The notes under the pieces: generated by a model | Told to the model about the DNA's origin: nothing | What the model saw: only the letters and a program-made list of their open reading frames with translations | Databases searched by the model: none | Source of the DNA: Chelydra serpentina | Taxonomy: Eukaryota > Chordata > Testudines > Chelydridae | Assembly: GCA_037349315.1 (NCBI GenBank) | Contig: JBAIAC010000007.1 | Span: 52,477,001 to 52,541,000, forward strand | Length of the DNA stretch: 64,000 nucleotides | Reading direction: 5' to 3' | Part shown: positions 42,296 through 53,549 of the stretch, one piece after another | How the letters are laid out: each line of letters opens with the position of its first letter | How positions within the stretch are numbered: position 1 is the first letter of the stretch | Position numbers and translations under genes: made by a program

Positions 42296-44445
42296 AGAAC
42301 ATAATTTAAGAATATCAGAACGGCCATACTGGGTCAGACCAAAGGTCCATCTAGCCCAGTATCCTGTCTTCCAACAGTGACTAATGCCAGGTGCCCCAGA
42401 GGGAATGAACAGAACAGGTAATCATCAAGTGATCCATCCCCTGTCGCCCATTCCCAGCTTCTGGCAAACAGAGACACTATACCTACCCATCCTGGCTAAT
42501 AGCCATTGTTGGACCTATCCTACATTGTGATGTTATTGACACGAACTGTGACCGTATTGACCATTGTTGCAATCAAGATCCTGTAGTGGCACCAAATCTT
42601 GTACAAAGGAGGTCAAGTGAGGTGTCTATGAGAAGGTTATGTTGTCTATGAGAAGGTTATGATTTGCTGGTTATGATTAAGCTATCTGTATGCATGTATC
42701 ATTTTTGTATTTAAAGTTATAAGTATTGGCTCCATACTGTCTGTATTTCAAACTTGTGCTATGCTTCTGGGTGACACCCCCGACAATTTGGCATAGCACT
42801 GCCCAGCCTGCTTGTTGGCCCATTAAGGACCATCAGCTATACAACTGACCCATTGAGAGATGGCAGATACACCTTGTGACTCAGCAAGGCATGCAGGGAC
42901 ATGCCTATGGGCAGAACTCTAAGGTTTGCTGTGCTGGGCAGCTGGTGTTTGGAACAAATGAAGCACAAGCCACATGGCAAAAGGACTATAAGAGGACTAC
43001 AAAAGGCAGCTGCATCATCTCCATTTTGTCTTCAATCCTGCTTCTAACCTCTGGAGGAACTTTGCTACACTGAAGCTCTGAACAAAGGACTGAATGACCC
43101 ATCCCAGCTGTGGATGTACTCCAGAGCAGTTTATTCCATCACTGCTACAAGCCTGAACCAAAAACTTTGCCATTACTGTATGTAATTGATTCTGTTTAAC
43201 CAATTTTAGCTCTCATCTATATTTCCCTCTTTTTATGAATAAAACTTTATATTTTAGATTCTAAACAGTGTGATTTGTGGGTAAGATCTGACTTGTATAT
43301 TGACCTGGATCTGGGGCTTGGTCCTTTGGGATGGGGAGAACCTTTCTTCTTTTACTGGGATATTGGTTTTCATAATCAGCCATCCCCATAAGAAGTGGAT
43401 GCTGGTGGTGATACTGGGGAACTGGAGTGTCTGAGGTAATTGCTTGTGTGATTTATGGTTAGCTAGTGGGGTAAAACCAAAGTCCTCTCTGTTTCGCTGG
43501 TTTGGTGTGTCTTAGTAGTGGAGAACCCCCAGCCTTGGGCTGTGACTGCCCTGCTTTAAGCAATTTGTCCTGAATTGATACTCTCAATAGTCTCTCACCA
43601 AAGGCTGCATCGTTACAGAGACATCATACCTACCCATCCTGGCTAGTAGCCATTGATGGACCTATCCTTCGTGAATTTATCTAGTTCTTTTTTGAATTCT
43701 GTTATAGTCTTGCCTTCACAACATGTTCTGGCAAGGAGTTCCGCAGGTTGACTGTGCATTGTATGAAAAAATACTTCCTTTTGTTTGTTTTAAATCTGCT
43801 GCCTATTAATTTCATTTGGTGACCCCTAGTTCTTGTGTTATGAGAAGGAGTATATAATACTTCCTTATTTACTTTCTCCACACCAGTCATGATTTTATAG
43901 GTCTCTATCACATTCCCCCCCTTAGTCGTCTCTTTTCCAAATTGAAAAGTCCCAGTCTTATTATTCTTTCCTCATATGGAAGCTGTTCCAAAACCTCTAA
44001 TCATTTTTGTTGCCCTTTTCTGAACCTCTTCCAATTCCAATATATCTTTTTTTGAGATGGGGCAACCACATCTGCACGCTGTATTCAAGATGTGGGCTGT
44101 ACCACAGATTTATATAAAGGTGATATGATATTTTCTGTCTTATTTTCTATCCCTTTCTTAATGATTCCCAACATTCTGTTAATTTTTTTGTATTGCCGCT
44201 GCACATTGAGTGGATGTTTTCAGAGACCTATCCACAATGACTCAAGATCTCTTTCTTGAGTGGTAACAACTAATTTAGACCCCATCATTTTATGTGTGTA
44301 GTTAGGATTATGTTTTCCAATGTGCATTACTTTGCATTTATCAACATTGTATTTTGTGTGCCATTTTGTTGCCCAGTCACACAGTTTTGTGAGATCCTTT
44401 TGTAGCTCTTCACAGTCTGCTTGGGACTTTACTATCTTGAACTCA
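42296..44445 (-). mobile_element. CR1 LINE, antisense, nested in CR1 and split by an LTR
   Basis: The 3' UTR is at 42305-42525 (GGGTCAGACCAAAGGTCC, CCAGTATCCTGTCTTCCAAC). After the LTR (42526-43617) the copy continues into ORF2 on the minus strand: [20 protein letters not shown] and [19 protein letters not shown] (about 43900-43750), then KCKVMHIGKHNPNYTHKM and IVKSQADCEELQKDL (44420-44260). It ends at about 44445, short of the FADD box. It separates two parts of a sense CR1. Confidence 0.88.
42526..43617 (+). mobile_element. Solo LTR nested in antisense CR1
   Basis: It starts TGTGATGTTATTGACACG and ends GGCTGCATCGTTACA. At 43236-43242 it has GAATAAAAC, a polyadenylation signal in the expected internal position. 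Size 1.09 kb. No internal retroviral genes accompany it. No short target duplication is evident; instead about 55 bp of CR1 (42470-42524) is repeated after the LTR (43617-43671). It shares short phrases with the LTRs at 45252 and 52473. An internal tandem (GTCTATGAGAAGGTTATG twice, 42625-42661) is present. Confidence 0.75.
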
Positions 44446-44775
44446 TTAAATTGATTAAAAACTGGGCAACTCATAGACCTCAAAATGTAACTGTAAACTG
44501 GGAATCATTGAGTATGTGTGCGTCTAGTGTGGTACCAAAGGGACTGGTTCTTACTCTTATACTACTTAATGTTTTGTATTGATGACCTGAAATAAAACAT
44601 AAAAATCATTACAGATAAAGTCTGTGGATGATCCAAAGGTTGGGGGAGTGGTAAATAATGAAGAGGAAATGTTACTGATGCAGAGCCATCTGGATCACTT
44701 GGACTCAATCAAACAATATCCATTTCAATAACGCCAAATGTAGAGACATACATCGAGGAACAAAGAATATAAGAC
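44446..44775 (+). mobile_element. CR1 LINE, sense, 3' portion of the split copy
   Basis: It resumes the RT palm: TGATTAAAAACTGGGCAAC, GTGTGGTACCAAAGGGAC (GV/GxPQGS region), then GATAAAGTCTGTGGATGATC (degenerate FADD, 44618-44637), and GGGGGAGTGGTAAATAATGA. It ends at AACAAAGAATATAAGAC near 44775. Continuity with 40880-42295 is inferred from order, strand and subfamily. Confidence 0.7.
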
Positions 44776-45251
44776 TGTAGTCTTGTGACACTTTCTCCAG
44801 GCACTGAGGACTGTGAGTCACCTTGTTACCTCCCTGCTTCAGCGAAAGAGACTTGCGGTAAACTAGGTGTCATCTCCCTGTCACTCCAATCTGTTAACCA
44901 CCCAATCTCCTCTTAAGCTCTTCCAGCCTTTACTTTGCCTTGCAGGTTTACTTTAGGTGCACATAATTCCCCATGCCCTCTTGAAGAGTGTTCCCCTGTA
45001 GTGTCCATCCCATCACTGCACACTGACAGAAATTACCAAATTCACTGTCTTCAGAAAGTCAGTGCACACCCCAGTCTGCTTGGTTTAGCTGAGGATTCAC
45101 ACTTGACTTAATATGACAGCACTGAGAAGAATTTGTAATAAAACCATGGTTAAGTTTATCAATAAAGAACAGAAATTCACAGATTTAAGTGAGTGTTGAG
45201 TGAGAATAAAGGAAACAGGGTTAGAAATAAAACAAAAATCTAACATGCTTT

Positions 45252-46627
45252 TGTGATGCTGGCAGGCCAGGTGCCAGTTAATGCCAAGACCCCAGGCCTC
45301 ACTCAGCACTTACAGATGCATAGCTAGAAACTAGTCTTGATTACCTGTGTAGTAGCATTATCAAAATAGATATTAGATGTTAAGTTGATAAGAATGTGTT
45401 TAGTGTTTGCACTTTATAAGATGCTTGTAGGATGCTGCATGTACTGATCTCACTTATAACCTCTGTAGCCCATGGTATTGAGTGTTTGCATTGTAAACCT
45501 CTGTAACTGTGTAACTCACCAAACAGGAAAAGATGCATTAATTAAGGTAAAGGGCACATCCTGTGTACAAGATGATCCATTGAAGGCAAATGAGGTATTG
45601 TGTAGCATCAAAGGAGAGCAGCTCCATTGATTGCATTCGTAACTCCCTCCAGGAAAGAGAGACCTACACCTGAACTCATCCCATCACTTGGGACTCTGGT
45701 TGTGGAGGGGATAAAAATTCCTGACAAAGAGAAAATTAATCTCTTTTATGCTGCCTGGACTCTGAGGGGCAAAGATTTCTAAACATAAGCAAAGATCCCC
45801 AGGCTGCTTGGCATGGTCAGCCCTGAAAGACATTTTGAATTGACAAATTACTGCAACTCTGTCACCTTTTGAATCATAGCCCAGGTCTACACTAACCCCC
45901 CCTGTCGAACTAAGATACGCAACTTCAGCTACGTTAATAACGTAGCTGAAGTCGAAGTACCTTAGTTTGAACTTACCTGTGGTCCAGACGCGGCGCGCAG
46001 GCTCCCCCGTCGACTCCGCCTACTCCACTCGTCGAGCTGGATTACCAGCGTCGACGAGGGAGCACTTCCTGGTTCGATTTATCGCGTCTTGACAAGATGC
46101 GATAAATCGAACCCAGAACATCGATCCCGCGCCTCCGACGCGACGGGTAAGTATAGACATACCCTTAGACTGAAACTCGTTTGTGTATATAGACTTGCTT
46201 TAACCTGTAAATAACTCTCTCGTTTCTTTTTCCTAATTAATATATCCTTAGTTAGTTTATTACAGGATTGGCTACCAGCACTGTCTTTGGTGAGACATCT
46301 AAGGTACAAATTGATCTGGGTAAGTGACTGGTCTCTTGGGTCTGGGAGTAACCTGAATATTGTGTGATTTATTTATTTTTTGGTGTAAGTGACCATTTAT
46401 CACTAAGCCCAGTTTGTCTGGGTGACCAGATAGACTGGAGAGTCTGAAGGAACTGTCTGTGACTCTGTGGCAAGACTGCTACAGTGATCCAGGAGTTCAT
46501 ATTTGTTACTAGCTTGGTGAAATCTAATTATAGAACATACCACCAGTTTGGGGCATCTGCCCTGCTTTTTGACAGTCTACCGTGAGGTTAACACTCTTTG
46601 TTGTGAACCACTCCAGACAGTGTGACA
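45252..46627 (+). mobile_element. Solo LTR (copy A) with nested MITE
   Basis: It starts TGTGATGCTGGCAGGCC and ends CCAGACAGTGTGACA. The 5-bp flanks are gcttt (45247-45251) and gcttc (46628-46632). It is collinear with the LTR at 52473-53394 (shared TTGATAAGAATGTGTTTA, AGGATGCTGCATGTA, CCCCAGGCTGCTTGGC versus CCCCAAGCTGCTTGAC). A Harbinger-type MITE is inserted at 45880-46165. No internal proviral region adjoins it. Confidence 0.82.
45880..46165. mobile_element. Harbinger-type MITE nested in LTR copy A
   Basis: The ends are CCCAGGTCTACACTA and, reverse-complemented, AGGGTATGTCTATACTT, flanked by TAG on both sides (45877-45879, 46166-46168). Two internal hairpins are ACTTCAGCTACGTT/AACGTAGCTGAAGT (45922-45952) and GGTTCGATTTATCGC/GCGATAAATCGAACC (about 46071-46112). 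The LTR copy at 52473 lacks it. The same hairpins occur in 49031-49308 and 63173-63470. Confidence 0.85.
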
Positions 46628-46978
46628 GCTTCTGTAAGACTAGCCCTTAATTCTAGCAAAATAATCTTACCTGCTCATCTAATACCTTTTCTACAGAGCT
46701 TGCTGGTTTTCAGTCTTAACCAGGATCCAGATTTTTCATGAACTATCCCCTTCCACCAAGGATGATCCTCAGTGAAATGGATAACAAAATATCTTTTTGC
46801 TTCTCTTTATGTTTCCTCAAAACTCATTGTTTTGACCTCAAAGACAAGACAACTCCCCTGGGGTTTTAATCTCCACTGTCGTCTTCCCATGCTGATTTCA
46901 CATCCTCCCACCCCCATCAGCCTGGCTTTTCCTGTTGATTTACATGCAAATACAGCTTCCATTGTATGCTAGCTTTTA

Positions 46979-47040
46979 GATTCATAGACTTTAAGGTCAC
47001 AAGGGACGATCATGATCATCTAGTTTGACCTCCTACTATG
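46979..47040 (-). mobile_element. CR1 3'-end fragment, antisense
   Basis: GATTCATAGACTTTAAGGTC and GATCATCTAGTTTGACCTCC match the antisense CR1 3' end seen at 27966-28030. Confidence 0.7.
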
Positions 47041-47095
47041 TTTGATTTACATCCAATACCTAGGCAGATAGGTAAATCAATACTTCTTTGTCTAA

Positions 47096-47541
47096 GGCCT
47101 TGGCTACACTTCCAAGTTAGAGCACATTAAATCAGCCCAGGGTGCCCTAACTCCTGAGGTGTCCACACTGGCAAGGCACTTAGAGCGCTTGGACTCTGCA
47201 GCTGGAGCGCTCGTGGTAATCCACCTCCATGAGAAGCATAGAGCTTGCTGCGCCCCGTCTGGAGCACCAGGGTGTCAGTGTGGATGATGTGCTGCATTAT
47301 TGAACTGTGATTGGCCTCTGGAATCGTCCCATAATCCCTTGAAGTCAAGTGGCCACTCTGGTCTTTGTTTTGAACTCCCTTGCAGGCATGCGGATATCCC
47401 CTTTCAAAGCTCCGTTTCTGACAGCCGACATGCTTATCTGCTCCGGGACACAAAGCAAACCATTACTGTGGAATGCTCCTGCTGCAGAGGCAGGTGTTTG
47501 TGTGTGTGTGTGTGTTTGTGCGTGTGTGTGTGTGTTTGTGC

Positions 47542-47589
<48 letters not shown>

Positions 47590-47956
47590 CAGGGGTGGGG
47601 GCTGATGTCAGGGTTTCCTCCTTCCCTCTGTCGCTGTCTGAACTTACAAGACAGCATGCTGACACACTCTCTGCCCCCCAAAAGACACTGTCTCTCTCCC
47701 CACATACACACACCACACTCCCTGTCACATTCTAACCACCCCCCCCCCCCCATTTGAAAAGCACGCTGCAGCCACTTGCACACTGGAATAGCTACCACAA
47801 TGCATTGCTCTCTGTGGCGCTGCAAGAGCTGCTAAGGTGGCCACACCACTGCGCTTTCAGCTGGCAGTGTAAACACATGGCAGCGTTTTCCCTTCTGCGC
47901 TCTCCGAAGGCTGGTTTAATTCCCAGCACTCTACATCTGCAAGTGTAGCCATGCCC
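47096..47956. mobile_element. Harbinger-derived element, 861 bp
   Basis: The ends GGCCTTGGCTACACTT and, reverse-complemented, GGGCATGGCTACACTTGC are flanked by a perfect TAA duplication (47093-47095, 47957-47959). Inner segments (GAGCGCTTGGACTC, TGGCGCTGCAAGAGC, AGTGTCCACACTG-like) are partly complementary. It encloses the (TG)n(AG)n microsatellite at 47488-47588. No intact transposase frame is visible. Confidence 0.8.
47488..47588 (+). repeat. Compound microsatellite (TG)n(AG)n
   Basis: TG units with TTTGTGCG interruptions (47488-47559) pass directly into about 14 AG units (47560-47587). It accounts for the 100-127-aa low-complexity ORFs on both strands. Confidence 0.95.
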
Positions 47957-47959
47957 TAA

Positions 47960-49030
47960 GACAAACCTGTTTATCCACCCTGCCTGGTTACATAGTTTAA
48001 ACATATTTTTAGTACATACATACAACTTAATTGTCATACATCACACAACACTTATGATGACCAGTATAACATAAGTTTTCATTTGCTACCTCACACAACC
48101 TTCTTTACAAACAAATCCTCTGACAGCAGCGTGTTAGCTATACTGAGTTTGTCAGGCTTGACAAGAGGTAGTGAACCACCAGTGGGACTCTGTGTCACAA
48201 GGACACACTTACAGGATAAGACCTTTTTTTGTTTGTTTGTTTCAGCTCAATTTATCAAGTGAAAACAAAAGATAAGTTTTTATGTATAAGCTTTTTATTT
48301 TTATTCATCAGCAATATAACCCTATTATTACATAGTGGGGGAGGAGGGAAAGAGGAGCATATCGCATAGGCATATAGTTTGTTTCTATACAATAAGCATC
48401 TAAACAAAAATCCGCTATTCACAAATGTATATCCATTCGTTACGAAGGGAAAAGCTGGTTTCCCCATTGAAGATGATGATTTAACTTAATTTTCCCATGA
48501 CTCTGCCACTTCCTGGTTTCATCCATGAGAGAAAGTGCTGTAATGTCACAGAAGAGGATTTTCATAGGGTATTCTGTACTTGATCAGGAACAGGCAGTAT
48601 CAGAAATCTCTTGGAAAAAAGCTGGTCTTATGAGATTTCCAGTCCAGGAGCCTAATTTCCCACTGCATTACCCAGTTTACTCCAGTGTAACTCCAAGGAC
48701 TTTGATGGAAGTACAGCAATGAAACTAGAGTGGGGACTCAGGACCAAGGCTTAGAAAAGCATCTGAATGGATGGATGAATGAAACCGTGTTTATCTGAAC
48801 TTAATCTCTCAAATTTCTGAGGTTCATTCATTGCTACTTAATCTTGCTGCTTGTGACTACAGAAAGGCAGAAAGCAATAAAGTTCATTTCAGAGAATGCA
48901 AGCCTCTTCAGCTGTCCAATAGGACAGAGAAGAATGAGACTAGCAGGCATATCATGGGAAAATTCATGCCTGAAGCCCAGGGGCTAACTTCAGAAGCATG
49001 AGGACAAGCAGTGGAACTTCCTTCCACTCA
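47960..49030. other. No feature recognised
   Basis: AT-rich sequence with scattered short ORFs. Confidence 0.4.
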
Positions 49031-49308
49031 AACCTTGTCTATACTACCGGCCGGATCGATGGGCAGCGATCGATCCAGCAGCGGTCGATTTATCGCGTCG
49101 ACCACCGATCACTCTAGCGTCAACTCTGGTACTACACCTCAACGAGAAGCGCAAGGGGAATCGACGGAAGAGCGTCTTCCATCGACACACCGCTATGAAG
49201 ACACCACGGTAAGTAGATCTAAGTACGTCAACTTCAGCTACTTTATTCACGTAGCTGAAGTTGCATAATTTAGATGGATCCCCCCACCCCCATAGTGTAG
49301 ACCAGTCC
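49031..49308. mobile_element. Harbinger-type MITE, reverse orientation
   Basis: The ends AACCTTGTCTATACTAC and, reverse-complemented, GGACTGGTCTACACTATGG are flanked by TCA (49028-49030 and 49309-49311). It contains GGTCGATTTATCGCGTCGACC and the ACTTCAGCTAC...GTAGCTGAAGT hairpin (49229-49262). It is essentially the reverse complement of the copy at 63173-63470. Confidence 0.82.
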
Positions 49309-49483
49309 TCAGACTGCTTTGCACCCAGCTATACGCTAAAACCTATTCATACTCCTTCTGGTCTTGTGAAAGTGAGTCAAAGTTGGCCTAATGTGCTTGT
49401 GAGCAGCAGATGATGTACATTAAAGTAGCTCTTTTCCTATGGTGACATACTCCTTTTTCAGGCTCCTAAATTAAACCAGCTTA

Positions 49484-49815
49484 AGCTACATTGACACTTG
49501 GAGCCAGGCGATGTGATTCCCAGCTCGAATAGACATACTTGTGCTAACTCTCATCAAGCTAACACACTAAAACTAGTAGTGTAGTTGTGGTTGCAGGAGC
49601 AGCAGGGAGTAGTGGCATGGGCTAGCTGTCCCAAGTACAAACCCGCCCAGACCCTGTGGGTATGTACCCAGGGCAACTCGCCCGTGCTGCCACTGCCCAT
49701 GCTACTGCAATGCTGACTATGCTACTATTTTTAGCATGCTAGCTTGATGAAAGCAAGAGTACGTCTACATGAGCTGGCAATTTTAACCCCTAGCTCAAAG
49801 TGTAGATGTAGCCTT
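49484..49815. mobile_element. Probable Harbinger-like MITE
   Basis: AGCTACATTGACACTTGGAG near the left, and AAAGTGTAGATGTAGCC at the right, are complementary. Inner segments (GCTAGCTGTCCCAAG, TAGCATGCTAGC) are also self-complementary. No target duplication was confirmed. Confidence 0.5.
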
Positions 49816-49964
49816 GGACTCCCTTGTACAGGGTAGAATGGGTATAAGTAGGTCTAGGCCAGTCTATGTGAAAGGGCCATTTCCTGTTGACTTCAGTGGG
49901 TGCTAGATTAGGCCATAAATTAGTAAAAGGGGGGAGGGGTAATTTAAACCACCTCTGCATTTGT

Positions 49965-50300
49965 TCCGGTCAGAAACTGTAGTAGGAATAGTCAGGCTGA
50001 GTGGTCAGAGCCATGGCAGTCATGCCCAGTGGTCAGAGCCAGAATTGAGTCCAGAGCGAGGTTGGAACAAGGCCGGAGTAAGAGCTAGGCTGGAGCAGGC
50101 TAAGGCTTGTGGAGTGTGTTACCATCATCAGGCAGGGGAGAGTTCCACGCCCTGAAGTGACCTTGAGCAGACTGAGCTGCTGTTCCTCCTGTGAGACTTG
50201 TATACCTGCCCAAGAGTCCCCAGACCAACTCCTGGCTTGTGGATTGGCTGGAGCCTACCACAGGAATGACTCAGTCATGCATGTGGCTTAATCAGGCTCT
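49965..50300 (+). repeat. Internally repetitive dispersed repeat
   Basis: Recurring units such as AGTGGTCAGAGCCATGG / AGTGGTCAGAGCCAGAAT and GGAACAAGGCCGGAG / GGAGCAGGCTAAGG indicate a repeat-rich element, possibly related to 11528-11735. Family unknown. Confidence 0.35.
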
Positions 50301-52320
50301 AGTTCAGGGATGATTCATCACCTTACATGTCCTACAACACTTGATTGAGCCCTGCTACACTATTGGGGCAAGAATGATTTTTTAAGTCCCCTAAGTAAAA
50401 AATGTGCTGCTAGATGCTCCATAAAATAAGCCTGAACAGGAGGAGATGTATCACAGAGTACCTAGCAGAGCCAGAGAAACGAATGCAAGACATATTGAGA
50501 GAGGATAGCTTCTGCATCAAAGATGTGCAGCTTTAAAATTGATATTCTACTGTATGCAAACTGCAATTTATCCTTTCCTTTGATGTATGATTAGATAGTC
50601 ATATGTGCCACTTTACATCTGATAAAACTGCAGCTGGGATGAAATAAAAACACCAGCAACAACAACAAGCATTATCAAGTGGCTGAGCAGACCCAGCGAT
50701 AGGAAAGTCCCAACACAACAGCCCTTACACTGGGTAGCAGCACAGTGGTTCTCGCTCTGTTGTTGGTTGACCATCTCCTGGTGAATTTCATTTAGAGGCT
50801 CATGCAGTGCAAGAAAGGGAGAGTAGCAGAGGAGATGGTTCATGAGGGATTTTTTTTTTAAATGAAGTGGTCTGCAAATGAAAAGAGCTGGTAGAGTGGC
50901 ACTTAGGTTCAGTGGGCCTTCTTGCATAAGTACCACTCAGCAGAGTAAAGGTTTTATTCAAGTGGTTCAGTAGAAGAGCTGCAACCGTCTCTGTCATTTA
51001 CATCTGCGCTTGCAAGCTTATTATTTCAGACACAAGCCCACAGTTTGTAGCTCTGCTACCTGAGATTGACTCAGAAAGATTTCACTGTTACACTTGCAAA
51101 CTTCATAGCCACAGTTCATCACTGGTGTTGTTGCACAGGTGGTAGCAACAGCAGAAGCTCAGGTGTAGATAAGACTTCGGTGTTTTTACTCTGGTTAGAT
51201 TAGGGTTGATGACACAGCAGGAAAACCTCTGCGGAGCTGCACCAGTGGGGTATGAGGTATGGCTTTGGAGCTTGCTAGTGGAAATGCAATGACAGAGACT
51301 GTTGTCGCAGCTCTGCCACTGAGCAGCAATCCAGCCACTCTAGTGACAGGTGCACTGGTAGAAGCTCAGGCTGCCCTAGTCACATTTGTGCTTTCTTATT
51401 TATTAAAACTAGCAGTCAGCATGGGACTCTATCAAGGAGAGGATATCTGGCTAAACTGGTGATTGAGCCTGTTCTGGTTTTGCCATTCCTAGGTTTTTAA
51501 CTCAAATTGGCTGACCCAGAAGTCAGAAACATTAGCTCCTTTTTGGGTCAGTGGTAATGGATAGACAAAGGAACATCTGAGGGTTCTCTTCAAAGCCAGT
51601 AGCGCTAAGCAAATTCAACAGCACTAGTGAGATCACCGGACTGCTGATTGTATTTTCACTGATAAGCACTGATCAAGCATGGTAAGGTTCCAGCAACCCA
51701 GAAGGAGCACTGCTAAACAGGTTCATTAAGCTGAGATATTAAGTGAGATGGGGGCCTGATTAAGTTGCTTGTGTTATAGGAACAAATAAATATGAGAGGG
51801 CTCAGAAAAAAGTTGCACTAATTGAGGATGCTTCAATGATGTTATAGTTTAGAGAGGATAAGCAGCCACATAAACAATTATAATGAAAAGAAAGACAACA
51901 CAATGACAAGCACAACTCCCACTAACATTAATAACAACCATAAGGAAAATAATGCAACCCACAGAAATGTTTGGGAAAGGAAAACACATTTAACTGGAAG
52001 GCGCCCACATCAGGAGAAAGAGTGCAAACTCAGTGACATTTCAGCATTGCAGACTTCCTCAATGCTAGTTCTAGTCACAAAACTGTAGTACCTCAAAGGA
52101 CCGTCTCTGGTTGAATTTGTCCTAAAATTTAGGTTTATGTGAAACTAAGTTTTTACAAAACCTAAGACAAACAGAAATGTTTCCATAATTTTTTTTAATT
52201 CCTCAACAAGTTAGTTTTAAACATGCATACAACTCCCTGTAATATTTTTTGCAAATCAAACATTGCAGCATTATGATTGTGCATGAGAACCTGAAAGTGA
52301 AAATACTCATTTTATATTAA
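50301..52320. other. No feature recognised
   Basis: Two kilobases without recognised repeat termini, with no ORF beyond about 110 aa and no domain signal. Confidence 0.4.
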
Positions 52321-52323
52321 AAA

Positions 52324-52373
52324 GTGCGTGTGTGTGTGTGTCTGTGAGTGAGAGAGAGAGAGAGCGAGAGAGA
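52324..52373 (+). repeat. (GT)n(GA)n microsatellite
   Basis: GCGTGTGTGTGTGTGTCTG runs into repeated GA units. Confidence 0.85.
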
Positions 52374-52427
52374 CATTGTCAGAAGAGTCCTGTCAATCGT
52401 AGCAATCTCTTTATATCAGCTTATGCA

Positions 52428-53549
52428 GTGTTGTTGTGACCGCGTTGGTCCCAGGATATTAGAGAGACAAGGTGTGACACTGGCAGACCAGGTACCAGCT
52501 CATGCCAAGGCCCCTAGGCCTTATTGAACATTGACAAAGGCATAGCTGGAAACCAGTCTGACTCACCCATGTGTTAGCATTTTTAAAATAGATGTTAGTT
52601 GATAAGAATGTGTTTAATCTTGCTGAACTGCTTGTAGGATGCTGCATGTATTGATCTCACTTATAACATCTGTAACCCATGGTCTGAAACCAAATGAGCC
52701 ATTGTGAAACATCAGAGGGCAAAGACTTTGTTGATTGTTGTCCCCCCCACACACACTCCCATGAAGAGGAGACAGGCGCCACACGTGTTCCATCAGTTTG
52801 AACTCTTGGGGAAGGGAATAAAAATCCCTGACCAGAAGGCACTGTATCACTGTGCTGCTTGGAATTCAGAGAGGGCAATATTTCTAAGCATAAGCAAGGG
52901 ATCCCCAAGCTGCTTGACTTAGGTTAGCCCTAAAGCACATATAGAGCTTGCCCATTGTAGCAGCTACTATTACCTTTTGGAACCTAAGACTGTATCTCAT
53001 TTGTGTGTGTATGTTTACCTGCTTTAGCTTTGTAAATAACTCTCATTTCTTTTTCTTGGTTCATAAATCTTTAGTTAGTATTATAGGATCAGCTACAAGC
53101 ATTATTTTTGGCTTCAGATCTGAGGTACAATTGACCTGTGGAAGTGACTGGTCGAATATTGCTGCTATCTTTGATGTAAGGGACCATCTTTCACAAAGGC
53201 AAGTTTGCCTGGGTGGCAAGATAGACCAGAGTACCCATGGGAACTGCCTGTGACTCCATCTTAAGGCTGTTATAGTGCTTGAGAAGTTCACCTTTGTTGG
53301 TGAAATCTAAGTATAGAACTCACAACCAGTTTGGGGTTTGTGTCCTGCTTCTTGACAGTCTGCCCTGAAGTTGGCACTCATGGACAACTTGACACAAGGT
53401 GGGTGAGGTAATATCTTTTATTGGACCAACTTCTGTTGGTGAGAGAGAGACACTTTCAAGCTTACACAGAGCTCGCGTAAGTTCAAAAGTTTGTCTCTCT
53501 CACCAACAGAAGCTGATACAATACAAGATATTACTTTACCCACCTTGTC
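52428..53549 (+). repeat. R2 SINE-like repeat in foldback form, split by an LTR
   Basis: The 5' part is TTGTTGTGACCGCGTTGG then CCAGGATATTAGAGAGAC (52428-52472). After the LTR the repeat resumes with TGGGTGAGGTAATATC (53400). From 53478 to 53549 follows an inverted copy (TTTGTCTCTCTCACCAAC, AAGATATTACTTTACCCACC). With the LTR removed the repeat forms ~70-bp inverted arms. Confidence 0.8.
52473..53394 (+). mobile_element. Solo LTR (copy B) inside R2
   Basis: It starts TGTGACACTGGCAGACC and ends GGACAACTTGACA. An exact 5-bp duplication caagg flanks it (52468-52472 and 53395-53399). At 922 bp it is collinear with LTR copy A (45252-46627) but lacks that copy's MITE. A 5-bp duplication is typical for several retrovirus-like integrases. 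No gag/pol/env remains. Confidence 0.85.

Noticed and set aside
47300..47825. ORFs of 94-127 aa on both strands
   Set aside because: They are dominated by translated TG/AG microsatellite.
42526..53394. Complete endogenous provirus between the LTRs
   Set aside because: The LTRs at 42526, 45252 and 52473 each have their own flanks and no gag/pol/env motifs lie between them; they are solo LTRs.
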